Positions 15,497 to 23,606 of a stretch of DNA of 34,791 nucleotides are shown one piece after another. The stretch lies in NCBI GenBank assembly GCA_025923195.1, contig JAICGJ010000045.1, positions 1 through 34,791 on the forward strand. Direction: 5' to 3'. How positions within the stretch are numbered: position 1 is the first letter of the stretch; each line of letters opens with the position of its first letter. Below the pieces are notes generated by a model that saw only the letters and a program-made list of their open reading frames with translations, was not told the origin of the DNA and searched no databases. This DNA is from Chryseolinea sp. (GTDB lineage Bacteria > Bacteroidota > Bacteroidia > Cytophagales > Cyclobacteriaceae). The translations under genes and the position numbers were made by a program.

Positions 15497-17908
15497 ATGC
15501 TAAGGAATTATTTTAAGGTCGCGATTCGCAACATTACGCGCTACAAATTCTATTCGGCGATCAACCTTTTGGGGATGACGATCGGCTTGACTGCCTGCCT
15601 CATCATTCTGTTATACATAGTCGATGAATTGTCATTTGATAAATTTCACCGCAATGCCGCACGAATTTACCAGGTTGGATTACACGCGAAAATAAGTGGC
15701 CAGGACATCCTGGTGGCAAATACCTGTCCGCCAATGGGTCCGGCACTCATTCAAGAGGTACCCGAGGTGGAGGCAATGACACGTATTGCTCCATATTACG
15801 GCGAACCTTCAATAAAATATGAGGATAAGGTATTTGCTGAGAATAAGGTATTCTATGTTGATTCGAATTTCTTTGAGTTTTTTGACTTCAGACTTTTAGA
15901 AGGTGATCCAAAATCGGTATTGAAAGAACCGAACACACTGGTCATGACCGAGGAGATTGCTAGAAAATATTTTGGCAGTGAATCACCGGTTGGAAAACTT
16001 GTTGTCGTGGATAATCAGAATCAGACTTATAAAATAACAGGCGTTGCTGCAAATCCTCCCACAAATTCTCACTTTGATTTTAATGTACTCGTATCGGCTG
16101 AAACTGGCGACAGACTGAAGAGCAAGGAATGGATAAACAATAACATGTACACCTATTTTTTGCTGCGTGAACACGCGCAACTGGATGGAGTTCATGCTAA
16201 ACTCAAAGAGATGGTAGAAAAGTACGTGGGTCCTGAGGTTGAAAAATTCCTGGGGACTACGCTAGCTCAAATGCGCGAGGAAGGCGGTGTATATGGCTAT
16301 TATACTACCAAGCTTCCAGACATACATTTATATTCTGTATCCATGGGGGATCTGGAGCCAAAGGGTAATGTAATGTATGTTTACTTCTTTGGTGGTGTTG
16401 GTCTATTCATATTGATCATAGCTTGTATCAATTTCATGAACTTGTCAACGGCGCGTGCGGCTGGACGGGCGAAAGAGGTTGGCTTGCGAAAGACTCTTGG
16501 TTCATTGAGAGAACAGATGATCGGACAATTTCTTGCAGAGTCGATGATTTATAGTTTCATCGCAGTTGTAGTGGCCCTGGGGGTCTGTCATTTCCTGTTA
16601 CCGTCGTTTAATCTCTTATCAGGGAAGGAACTGGATATGACTGTTTTTGTTCAGCCATGGTTTGTTGCTGCAATTGTCGGTCTCATCATTTTTGTTGGAT
16701 TTGTGGCAGGCAGTTATCCGGCATTTTATCTCACGTCCTTTAATGCAGTCGAGGTTTTAAAAGGAAAACTCAAGGCAGGTATGAGGAGCAAAGGTATTAG
16801 AAGTTTTCTGGTAGTGCTTCAATTTTTTATTTCCATTTTCCTGATCATCTTCACCTTTGTAGTCTATCAACAAATCAGATTTATGCAGGAAAAGAATCTT
16901 GGTATCGACAAAGAAAATATTCTGATTCTAAAAAATACATCTAGGCTAGGTAAAAATAAGGAAGCCTTCAGAAATGCCTTGAGTCAACAGCGGGAGATCG
17001 TAAAAATGAGTTACACAAATAACAATTTTCCCGGTGTTACAAATACTACGGTCTTTAAAGAACCTGGGTCAGAACAGGATCATATAATGGGCGTGTATTA
17101 CGCCGACCAGGATCACCAGCAAGTAATAAAGTTTGAAATGCGCGAAGGCAGATATTTTTCAACTGACTTTCCATCGGACACGCTGGCGATTGTGTTGAAC
17201 GAAGCAGCGGTAAGGGAACTCAACTTCGATACAGTTCTCGGGCAAGAATTGCTATTCAATGACGGCGGTCCGACGGGCATTAAGAGACTCAAGGTCATTG
17301 GGGTGATGAGGGATTTTAATTTCGAATCCTTTAAGGCACAAGTGAGGCCAATGGCGATCTTGTATGCACAAAATTCCAATTCATTGCTTATTCGATACGA
17401 GGGTAATGCCAGCGCATTGGTTGAAAAGGTTGAGTCATTATGGAAAGAACATGCTTCTAATGAACCATTCGAGTTTACATTCATGGATGAAAGCTTTGAT
17501 GAGCTATTCCGTGCTGAACAAAGGATGGGAACCATCTTCACGATATTCGCAGGATTGGCGATATTCGTAGCATGCCTGGGCTTGTTTGCGTTGGCTGCTT
17601 TTACGGCGGAACAAAGAACAAAGGAGATAGGTATTCGCAAAGTATTGGGTGCGTCTGTAAGTAACTTGGCAGTCCTTCTCTCACGGGAATTTACCATCCT
17701 GGTTTTGATCGCGTTTCTCCCGGCCGCGGCATTCGGATGGTTTGTATCAAATCAATGGCTTGAAGGATTTGCCTATCGAATCAGCGTGAGTCCCCTGATC
17801 TTGCTTTTAAGTGGAATTGTGGCAATTCTGGTTGCTATGATAACGGTGAGTTTTCAGTCCATAAAGGCGGCTACGTCAAATCCAGTTGATTCCTTGCGAT
17901 ATGAGTAG
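15497..17908 (+). CDS. FtsX/MacB-type ABC permease with two periplasmic domains (2)
   Basis: This 803-residue paralogue of the preceding permease has the same order of helix, periplasmic domain, three helices, repeated. Coupling motifs are GRAKEVGLRKTLGSLREQM in the first half and QRTKEIGIRKVLGAS in the second. The C-terminus is NPVDSLRYE. Eight helices in all are expected. Tandem pairs of such permeases suggest either a heterodimer on one ATPase or two alternative transporters; sequence alone does not decide. After the stop, 17909-18115 holds no gene except the control region of the small gene at 18116. Confidence 0.92.
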   Translation: MLRNYFKVAIRNITRYKFYSAINLLGMTIGLTACLIILLYIVDELSFDKFHRNAARIYQVGLHAKISGQDILVANTCPPMGPALIQEVPEVEAMTRIAPYYGEPSIKYEDKVFAENKVFYVDSNFFEFFDFRLLEGDPKSVLKEPNTLVMTEEIARKYFGSESPVGKLVVVDNQNQTYKITGVAANPPTNSHFDFNVLVSAETGDRLKSKEWINNNMYTYFLLREHAQLDGVHAKLKEMVEKYVGPEVEKFLGTTLAQMREEGGVYGYYTTKLPDIHLYSVSMGDLEPKGNVMYVYFFGGVGLFILIIACINFMNLSTARAAGRAKEVGLRKTLGSLREQMIGQFLAESMIYSFIAVVVALGVCHFLLPSFNLLSGKELDMTVFVQPWFVAAIVGLIIFVGFVAGSYPAFYLTSFNAVEVLKGKLKAGMRSKGIRSFLVVLQFFISIFLIIFTFVVYQQIRFMQEKNLGIDKENILILKNTSRLGKNKEAFRNALSQQREIVKMSYTNNNFPGVTNTTVFKEPGSEQDHIMGVYYADQDHQQVIKFEMREGRYFSTDFPSDTLAIVLNEAAVRELNFDTVLGQELLFNDGGPTGIKRLKVIGVMRDFNFESFKAQVRPMAILYAQNSNSLLIRYEGNASALVEKVESLWKEHASNEPFEFTFMDESFDELFRAEQRMGTIFTIFAGLAIFVACLGLFALAAFTAEQRTKEIGIRKVLGASVSNLAVLLSREFTILVLIAFLPAAAFGWFVSNQWLEGFAYRISVSPLILLLSGIVAILVAMITVSFQSIKAATSNPVDSLRYE

Positions 17909-18045
17909 TTTAATGCACAAGTGCAGTTGTAAAATCTTCAAACTCAAACTATTAATTGTGCTTAACTCGAGCAGTGATATGAAGAGCAAACGTTTGCGGA
18001 AAGCTGCGAAATCAGGCTAAAAATGCAGATTTTTTTAATTGATGT

Positions 18046-18096
18046 TAAGTTTGCGTTAAAAGGATAATGTGGAGCTAACATTTAGTACATTAGCTC
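18046..18096 (+). promoter_or_regulatory. Candidate promoter -7 box and leader inverted repeat
   Basis: TAAGTTTG (18046-18053) fits the Bacteroidota -7 box TAnnTTTG, although no TTG is found at a suitable -33 distance. Downstream, GAGCTAA (18072-18078) and TTAGCTC (18090-18096) are perfect 7-bp arms around 11 bases, ending 19 bp before the ATG of the Lys-rich gene. The repeat would be a leader hairpin or an operator. Confidence 0.4.
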
Positions 18097-18115
18097 TTCG
18101 ACAATCATAATTTTT

Positions 18116-18409
18116 ATGGAAAAAACTAAGACATCTAAGAAGGCGCTACGAGGCCTTATAGCGGACTCAATGAAAGAAGCTATCGGAACATTAGAACTAC
18201 CGAAGCCAACAAAAAAAGTGAACAAATTGCTACAACGGAATTCTAAGAAGCTGGCGTCACTTTTTGCTGATATGATCAGACGCGAGAACAAGAAGAAAAA
18301 GAAAGCTGAAAAGTTTATGGAGGATGCAGGCAAATCAAAATCAAAAAAAGCGAAGAAATCAAAGGAGTTAAAATTTGTTAAGCAGGGTACTGAATCAGTA
18401 AGCGCTTAA
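18116..18409 (+). CDS. Small Lys-rich protein of unknown function
   Basis: I do not recognise this 97-residue protein. It is strongly basic, with Lys-rich blocks at about 60-68 and 72-83 (RRENKKKKKAEKF, KSKSKKAKKSKELK). The N-terminal 60 residues are predicted helical, with hydrophobic positions (LRGLIADSMKEAIGTLEL; LLQRNSKKLASLFADMIRR). There is no signal peptide or membrane segment. It could bind nucleic acid or ribosomes in the manner of small histone-like proteins, but this is only composition. It stands alone with its own leader hairpin and terminator. A shadow frame on the other strand is less convincing because this frame has a natural start, good codon use and a terminator just after it. 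Confidence 0.65.
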   Translation: MEKTKTSKKALRGLIADSMKEAIGTLELPKPTKKVNKLLQRNSKKLASLFADMIRRENKKKKKAEKFMEDAGKSKSKKAKKSKELKFVKQGTESVSA

Positions 18410-18430
18410 AAAAAATCGTAATCAAATATC

Positions 18431-18480
18431 GCCCTTGATGTTGAACTTGCTTAGCTCTTCAGCATCAAGGGCATTATTTT
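18431..18480 (+). terminator. Long-stem terminator shared by convergent genes
   Basis: GCCCTTGATGTTGAA (18431-18445) pairs with TTCAGCATCAAGGGC (18458-18472): 14 Watson-Crick pairs and one G-T, a 12-base loop, then ATTATTTT. It ends the Lys-rich gene and touches the stop codon of the convergent lycopene cyclase gene (TAA at 18476-18474). On the minus strand the stem lacks a T-run. Confidence 0.82.
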
Positions 18481-19169
18481 GTCGACGATTGTAGCCTCCA
18501 CTCGTAAATTGAAACGTTCATTAACAGCAGAAGCATAGCATAAAAAACATCTTCAATCGGTATTGTGCCAAGTCTGATCGAAAGGTTAGCCGCATTGTTG
18601 TACCAGACTATTTCCTCTTCTATAAAAGAACCTGTTAGTATTCCATTGACAATAAAAAATGGAAAGAGGATAATGCAAAATGCCACGTAAAAATGGCCAG
18701 GAAATCGTGCTCGAACTTTTAGCGTGATGTACGACAGATAAAACGCCAACGCAAGGAAAGTTACGGCTGTATAAGCTTTGTCGATATGATAGATTCCGGC
18801 GATCAGCAAAATGATAATGATTCCATATGATAGCAGTTCATGCCGTGAGAAAAAGTAATTCTTCTGAGCAACATGCTTGAAGGCGTGGTAAGTAAACAAA
18901 CATGCAAACGGAACGCATAAAAAGAAAAGTATCTCTTCAACTGGTAAGGATCCCAAACTCCACCCGGTAATATACCTGGGATTGAAGCCCCAAATTTCAA
19001 GTTGTGTAAATAATTCATCCCAAGCCACAAAAATGACGGCTGGTAACAATATAGCAATTCCAAAATCTTTCCATGTTTTGTAGAACGCACTTTTAAACCA
19101 GAAACTGGCAATCAATGGTAATAGAAGACAAAGTAAATCGATAAGAAGGTAGACGTATTTCGAATTCAA
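18474..19169 (-). CDS. crtYcd: Lycopene cyclase, fused CrtYc-CrtYd type
   Basis: This 231-residue integral membrane protein has about seven helices and is made of two homologous halves. Each half carries the PxE(E/D) motif of the heterodimeric/fused lycopene cyclase family: PVEE at 76-79 (SLPVEEILFFLCVP) and PIED at 204-207 (TIPIEDVFYAMLL). It closes the beta-ionone rings of lycopene to give beta-carotene. The start is TTG 19169, the first start after the in-frame stop of crtZ. The gap to crtZ is 15 bp, so the two genes form an operon. Fused CrtYc-CrtYd cyclases are typical of Bacteroidota and archaea. Confidence 0.9.
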   Translation of the reverse strand: MNSKYVYLLIDLLCLLLPLIASFWFKSAFYKTWKDFGIAILLPAVIFVAWDELFTQLEIWGFNPRYITGWSLGSLPVEEILFFLCVPFACLFTYHAFKHVAQKNYFFSRHELLSYGIIIILLIAGIYHIDKAYTAVTFLALAFYLSYITLKVRARFPGHFYVAFCIILFPFFIVNGILTGSFIEEEIVWYNNAANLSIRLGTIPIEDVFYAMLLLLMNVSIYEWRLQSSTK

Positions 19170-19184
19170 TGGAGCTAATTCTCT

Positions 19185-19664
19185 TTATTTTGAGAAGGTT
19201 TCTTTCGGTTCGTATTTTTTAGGCGCAATTAAAAAACTGAATGCCTCACAACCATACTTGGTATGCTTGCTATGATGAATGTAGTGAGCATTTATGATTC
19301 TTTTCAAATATTTACTCTTTCTCTTCGGCCGCCATTTTATGCGCTGATGAACTATGACTTCATGGAAAATGAAATAGAAAACGCCGTAACTGAATATTCC
19401 GATTCCGACAGCAATCAGGTAGGGATTATAGTTCACGATTGTGGAGTAGTAGAGCAATCCGATACAAGGAAGGCTGAACAATACCGCAAACCAATCATTC
19501 CGCTCCAACTTATGATCATGGACTGTGTGGTGCGACTTGTGCCAGGTCCATAAAAATCCATGCATGATATATTTATGTGTAAACCACGCCACGAACTCCC
19601 AAAAGAGAAATGTAATAATCGCAATAAGAGCACAAAAAACGATCATAAAAATCTGCATGTCCAA
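19185..19664 (-). CDS. crtZ: Beta-carotene 3-hydroxylase (CrtZ, fatty-acid-hydroxylase fold)
   Basis: This 159-residue di-iron membrane hydroxylase has the full histidine set: HKYIMH (30-35), HKSHH (42-46), HEVIVH (101-106) and HYIHHSKH (127-134). Helices lie at about 5-28, 58-78 and 82-102. It hydroxylates beta-carotene at C3 and C3', giving zeaxanthin via cryptoxanthin. It is the first gene of the crtZ-crtYcd unit. Start TTG 19664 or ATG 19658 (residue 3); ATG 19658 seems more natural and neither has a clear Shine-Dalgarno. Upstream is the divergent control region with direct repeats. Confidence 0.9.
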   Translation of the reverse strand: MDMQIFMIVFCALIAIITFLFWEFVAWFTHKYIMHGFLWTWHKSHHTVHDHKLERNDWFAVLFSLPCIGLLYYSTIVNYNPYLIAVGIGIFSYGVFYFIFHEVIVHQRIKWRPKRKSKYLKRIINAHYIHHSKHTKYGCEAFSFLIAPKKYEPKETFSK

Positions 19665-19665
19665 T

Positions 19666-19680
19666 ATTTAACCATTTAAC
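19666..19680. repeat. ATTTAAC direct repeat in front of crtZ
   Basis: ATTTAAC (19666-19672) and ATTTAAC (19674-19680) are in direct repeat with 8-bp period, immediately upstream of the crtZ start. On the crtZ strand this is GTTAAATGGTTAAAT, resembling GTTAAA-rich words in front of the MerR and sigma genes. Confidence 0.45.
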
Positions 19681-19683
19681 TAC

Positions 19684-19721
19684 GGTAATGTTGGCATTCC
19701 ATATGGTTATGTTGGTATTGC
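19684..19721. promoter_or_regulatory. 17-bp direct repeat at 21-bp period between crtZ and the cytochrome operon
   Basis: The two 17-bp copies at 19684-19700 and 19705-19721 read GGT(A/T)ATGTTGG(C/T)ATT(C/G)C, identical at 14 of 17 positions. The 21-bp period puts both copies on the same helix face. The second copy covers the -33 element of the rightward promoter, so a bound regulator could block or recruit polymerase for either direction. Confidence 0.55.
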
Positions 19722-19742
19722 TAAATAGTAAGCATACTTTTG
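19712..19742 (+). promoter_or_regulatory. Bacteroidota-type promoter of the DUF1553/DUF1501/cytochrome operon
   Basis: TTG (19712-19714), 20 bases, then TACTTTTG (19735-19742) match the -33/-7 pattern TTG-N17-23-TAnnTTTG. Transcription would start near 19749, about 80 bp before the ATG at 19829. Confidence 0.6.
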
Positions 19743-19828
19743 CATATCCAAAAGTGGGTTAAAATTATCACTATTAAGGAGCTTTTGAAACTCATTTAAA
19801 ATTCCGGAACTTAAGTATACTTTAGGGT

Positions 19829-22144
19829 ATGACGAGACGTGTGATATTGGCTGTTTCTGGCGTTATGATTTTGACGGCTTTAAGTGTCCTTTCCTGCAAG
19901 AAAGAACTAACTGCCTCTTCTGCACTAGATTCCGTTGACTACAATCTTCATATACGGCCCATTTTATCCGATCGTTGCTTTAAGTGTCATGGTCCGGACG
20001 CCAATGCGAGAAAGGCAGATCTAAGATTGGACATCGCCGAAGGTGCATTCGCTGGCCTCAAGGATAATCCTTCCGCACACCCTATTGTTCCAGGAAAACC
20101 AGAATTGTCGGAGGTATACCTGCGGATCTCAGCCGACGACACCTCTCAAGTAATGCCGCCCGTCAAATCAAATCTTAAGTTGACTGGCAGTGAAATTTCG
20201 CTAATTAAGAAATGGATTTCTCAGGGTGCGGTTTACAAACCTCATTGGGCGTTTATTCCGCCTAAACAGCCAGCAATTCCCGAAGTCGCAGACGAAGATT
20301 GGCCCCGTAATGAGATCGATCATTTTGTCCTGGCCAAAATCGAAGCGAAGGATCTTTCTCCAAATGAAGTTGCTGATAAAGAAAGGCTTTTGAAGCGGAT
20401 TAGCTTTGATATAACAGGCTTGCCCCCGACAATTGAAATGCAGGAAAAGTTTCTGAACGACAATTCCGAGTCTGCCTATGAAAAAATTGTAGATCAACTC
20501 CTTGCGCTGCCTCAATATGGCGAAAAAATGGCTGCGTATTGGATGGACGTTGCGCGATATGCCGATTCCCATGGTTACCAGGATGACGGGTTGCGTACCA
20601 TGTGGCCATGGCGGGACTGGGTTATTCACGCGTTCAACGAAAATTATCCGTATGACCAGTTCCTGACGTGGCAGTTGGCAGGTGACTTACTGCCCAACCC
20701 CACCAGGGAACAACTGCTGGCTACTGGATTTAACCGTAATCACAAAATTACCCAGGAAGGCGGCGTTATCGACGAAGAGTACCGGATAGAATATGTGACG
20801 GATCGGACTAATACTTTTGGCAAGACATTTTTGGCGCTAACTTTTGAATGCGCCAAATGCCACGATCATAAATACGATCCGATCTTGCAGAAGGACTATT
20901 ACAGCACGTTTGCATTTTTTAACCAAGTGCCTGAAAAAGGTCTTCTGGGTGATATCATGCTGGCCTCGCTGGCGGATCCACCGAAGATGAAAATAACTTC
21001 AAAGGAGATTGACGGGATACTTTCCTTTATTAATAAGAAGGATACGGCAGCTGTAGAAGTCATGATCATGCAGGATGCGCCTGAAAAGAGACCAACATAT
21101 TTGTTGAAGCGTGGTGCCTACGACGCACCCGCAGATAGGGTTCACGTTGGATTACCAAAAGCCATTATGCCTTTTGATTCAGTCAAATATGGGAACAATC
21201 GCTTAGGTTTGGCAAAGTGGCTAATTGATAAGAAGAATCCACTGACGTCACGGGTTTTTGTTAATCGTATGTGGCAGGAATTTTTCGGACGTGGACTCGT
21301 AAAGACTTCGGGAGATTTTGGAATGCAGGGCGAGATGCCGTCGCATCCTGAATTGCTGGATTGGCTGGCTACCGATTTCATTGCAAATGGATGGAACATA
21401 AAACGTTTGATTAAGCAGTTGGTTACCTCAGCAACTTATATGCAGACTACTGTAGTTTCGACAGAGAAGCTGGCCATAGATCCCGAAAATATTCTGCTGG
21501 CACGAGGACCGCGAACGAGGATGAGCGCTGAAACGATTCGCGATATGGCACTTGCCAGCAGCGGTTTACTTGTTAAAGAAATTGGTGGTCCCAGCGTCAA
21601 ACCATATCAACCGAAAGGTATATGGGAGTTGGCGACGTCCGGTCGCGGTATTCTCGCTCGGTATGTTCAGGATCATGAGGACAAGCTCTATCGACGCGGC
21701 CTCTATAGCTTTATTAAAAGAACCGTTCCACCACCCGTTATGCTGGTATTTGATGCCAGTAATAGGGACCAGTGCGAAGTCAGTCGCTTAAGAACGAACA
21801 CACCACTCCAAGCGCTGGTGATGTTAAATGATCCGCTTGTGCTCGAAGCTTCCCGGGTTTTTGCTGAAAAGCTGACACAACAGGAGCTTAGTACGGAAGA
21901 GAAAATTGCACACGCATTCCGTTCAATTGCCTGCAGGCAACCGAAGGATGAGGAGTTGAGTTTATTGCTGAAGTATTTTGAGGATGAAAAATCGAAATTT
22001 ATAGCTTCTCCTGAGAAAGCAACGGATTTTATTCGCGTGGGTGAATATCCGCATGCGGATATTCAGGATATACCATCACTAGCTGCTTTAATGCAGATCG
22101 TACATACTATTTACAATATGGAGGAATCTATCACCAAAGCTTAG
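19829..22144 (+). CDS. PSD1-type lipoprotein: c-heme domain + DUF1549 + DUF1553
   Basis: This 771-residue exported protein has a signal peptide ending in LSVLSC, with C23 as lipidation site. A planctomycete-type cytochrome c domain follows (about 35-140), with the heme site CFKCH at 50-54 and QVMPP as likely distal Met region. DUF1549 (about 150-360) includes the second CAKCHDHKYDP motif typical of the family, and DUF1553 covers about 455-720. It is shorter than many planctomycete versions of 900 or more residues. The biochemical role is not established; the heme suggests redox or electron transfer outside the membrane. Genes for a Tat-exported DUF1501 protein and a membrane cytochrome follow with 3- and 7-bp gaps, so the three surely form one operon. 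Confidence 0.9.
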   Translation: MTRRVILAVSGVMILTALSVLSCKKELTASSALDSVDYNLHIRPILSDRCFKCHGPDANARKADLRLDIAEGAFAGLKDNPSAHPIVPGKPELSEVYLRISADDTSQVMPPVKSNLKLTGSEISLIKKWISQGAVYKPHWAFIPPKQPAIPEVADEDWPRNEIDHFVLAKIEAKDLSPNEVADKERLLKRISFDITGLPPTIEMQEKFLNDNSESAYEKIVDQLLALPQYGEKMAAYWMDVARYADSHGYQDDGLRTMWPWRDWVIHAFNENYPYDQFLTWQLAGDLLPNPTREQLLATGFNRNHKITQEGGVIDEEYRIEYVTDRTNTFGKTFLALTFECAKCHDHKYDPILQKDYYSTFAFFNQVPEKGLLGDIMLASLADPPKMKITSKEIDGILSFINKKDTAAVEVMIMQDAPEKRPTYLLKRGAYDAPADRVHVGLPKAIMPFDSVKYGNNRLGLAKWLIDKKNPLTSRVFVNRMWQEFFGRGLVKTSGDFGMQGEMPSHPELLDWLATDFIANGWNIKRLIKQLVTSATYMQTTVVSTEKLAIDPENILLARGPRTRMSAETIRDMALASSGLLVKEIGGPSVKPYQPKGIWELATSGRGILARYVQDHEDKLYRRGLYSFIKRTVPPPVMLVFDASNRDQCEVSRLRTNTPLQALVMLNDPLVLEASRVFAEKLTQQELSTEEKIAHAFRSIACRQPKDEELSLLLKYFEDEKSKFIASPEKATDFIRVGEYPHADIQDIPSLAALMQIVHTIYNMEESITKA

Positions 22145-22147
22145 CGT

Positions 22148-23599
22148 ATGGAAAATGAATTCTTAAAAAACAGATTCCACATTACGCGCAGACATTTTTT
22201 AGGAAAACTTAGTCTGGGTCTCGGCTCTGTCGCGTTGGGTTCTTTGCTAATTCCTGATCTCTTGAAATCAGAATATGACGATGTCCCGCAGATCAGCGGG
22301 CTCCCTCATTTCGCGCCCAAAGCGAAGCGGATTATCTACTTGTTTCAAAATGGAGCTCCTTCACAGCTGGAAAGCTTTGATTACAAGCCCTTGTTGAATA
22401 AAATGACTGGCGAGGAGCTTCCAGCGTCGATTCGAATGGGGCAACGGCTTACCGGTATGACCTCAGGTCAGGCTAAATTCCCGTTAGTTGGATCTTATTT
22501 TGGTTTCAAGCAATACGGCCAATCGGGAGCTTGGGTAAGCGAACTATTTCCCCACACAGCAAAGATTGTCGACGAGCTTTGCTTTATCAAGACCATGCAC
22601 ACGGAGGCGATCAATCACGATCCTGCACTTACTTTTATGCAGTCGGGTGCGCAGCAAGGAAATAGGCCGAGCATGGGTGCATGGCTCAGCTATGGGTTAG
22701 GAAGCGAGAACAAGAATTTACCTGCGTTCTGTGTTTTGCTTTCCAGAGGCCGTGGAAATGGTCAAGGCGTATATTCTAAACTGTGGACAAATGGTTTTCT
22801 GGATAGCGTCCATCAGGGAGTTCAGTTTAGTAGCAGCGAGGAGCGGGTTCTTTATCTGCAGGATCCATCTGGAAGAGATCGCGAGAGCACGCGCAAGATG
22901 CTGGATAACCTTGCACAACTTAACTCTCTTAACTACAAGGAATTTGGTGATCCTGAAATAGAAGCGAAAGTACAGCAATATGAAATGGCATACCGGATGC
23001 AGACCGCTGTACCTGAACTGTCAGATTTGTCGCACGAGCCCGACCACATTATCAAAATGTATGGTGCCGACTGCTTATCACCAGGTACCTATGCGTCGAA
23101 CTGCCTGCTAGCCCGTAAGCTTTCAGAATCGGGAGTAAGGTTTGTTCAATTGTACCATCAGGGATGGGATCAGCATGACAACATGGTTGGCGACATGCCG
23201 CTGCAGGCACAGGATGTCGACCGAGCAACGGCTGCCCTAGTGTTGGATCTCAAACAGAGAGGATTATTGGAGGAGACCCTTGTCATCTGGGGTGGGGAGT
23301 TTGGAAGAACAAATTATTGTCAGGGTGATTTAAAGAAAAAAAATTATGGACGGGATCATCACCCTCGTAACTACACAATCTGGATGGCGGGAGGAGGAGT
23401 GAGACCTGGAATAGTATATGGTGAGACTGACGATTTTGGCTACAATATTGTGCGCAACCCGGTGCACGTCAACGATTTTCATGCAACTGTTTTGCACCTC
23501 ATGGGCCTTAATCACGAACAGCTTACCTTCAAGCACCTGGGTCGCCGCTATCGTCTGACTGACGTGGCAGGCAAGGTTATACATGATCTGCTAGCGTAA
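22148..23599 (+). CDS. DUF1501 protein with Tat signal
   Basis: This 483-residue protein of the DUF1501 family is related to the alkaline-phosphatase/sulfatase superfamily. The N-terminus has a twin-arginine signal (TRRHFLGKLSLGLGSVALGS, about 14-33), indicating export in folded form. Conserved family segments include YLFQNGAPSQLESFDYKP near 65-82, AINHDPALTFMQSG near 157-170, LYHQGWDQHDN near 338-348 and VIWGGEFGRTNYCQG near 379-393, the last two carrying the likely metal or active-site His and Asp residues. No catalysed reaction is established for the family. The invariant pairing with DUF1549/DUF1553 proteins, seen here at 3-bp distance, indicates joint function. Confidence 0.9.
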   Translation: MENEFLKNRFHITRRHFLGKLSLGLGSVALGSLLIPDLLKSEYDDVPQISGLPHFAPKAKRIIYLFQNGAPSQLESFDYKPLLNKMTGEELPASIRMGQRLTGMTSGQAKFPLVGSYFGFKQYGQSGAWVSELFPHTAKIVDELCFIKTMHTEAINHDPALTFMQSGAQQGNRPSMGAWLSYGLGSENKNLPAFCVLLSRGRGNGQGVYSKLWTNGFLDSVHQGVQFSSSEERVLYLQDPSGRDRESTRKMLDNLAQLNSLNYKEFGDPEIEAKVQQYEMAYRMQTAVPELSDLSHEPDHIIKMYGADCLSPGTYASNCLLARKLSESGVRFVQLYHQGWDQHDNMVGDMPLQAQDVDRATAALVLDLKQRGLLEETLVIWGGEFGRTNYCQGDLKKKNYGRDHHPRNYTIWMAGGGVRPGIVYGETDDFGYNIVRNPVHVNDFHATVLHLMGLNHEQLTFKHLGRRYRLTDVAGKVIHDLLA

Positions 23600-23606
23600 C
23601 CCTTTC

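Noticed and set aside
17113-17697. Antisense frame of 194 codons inside the second permease
   Set aside because: Ser/Asn-rich composition typical of a shadow frame; the permease motifs EIGIRKVLG lie on the opposite strand.
18082-18333. Antisense frame opposite the Lys-rich gene
   Set aside because: Phe/Ser-rich output is the expected complement of AAG/AAA codons; no start site or terminator fits it.
20201-20629. Antisense frame of 142 codons inside the DUF1549 region
   Set aside because: It overlaps conserved family motifs of the real gene and has no start signal.
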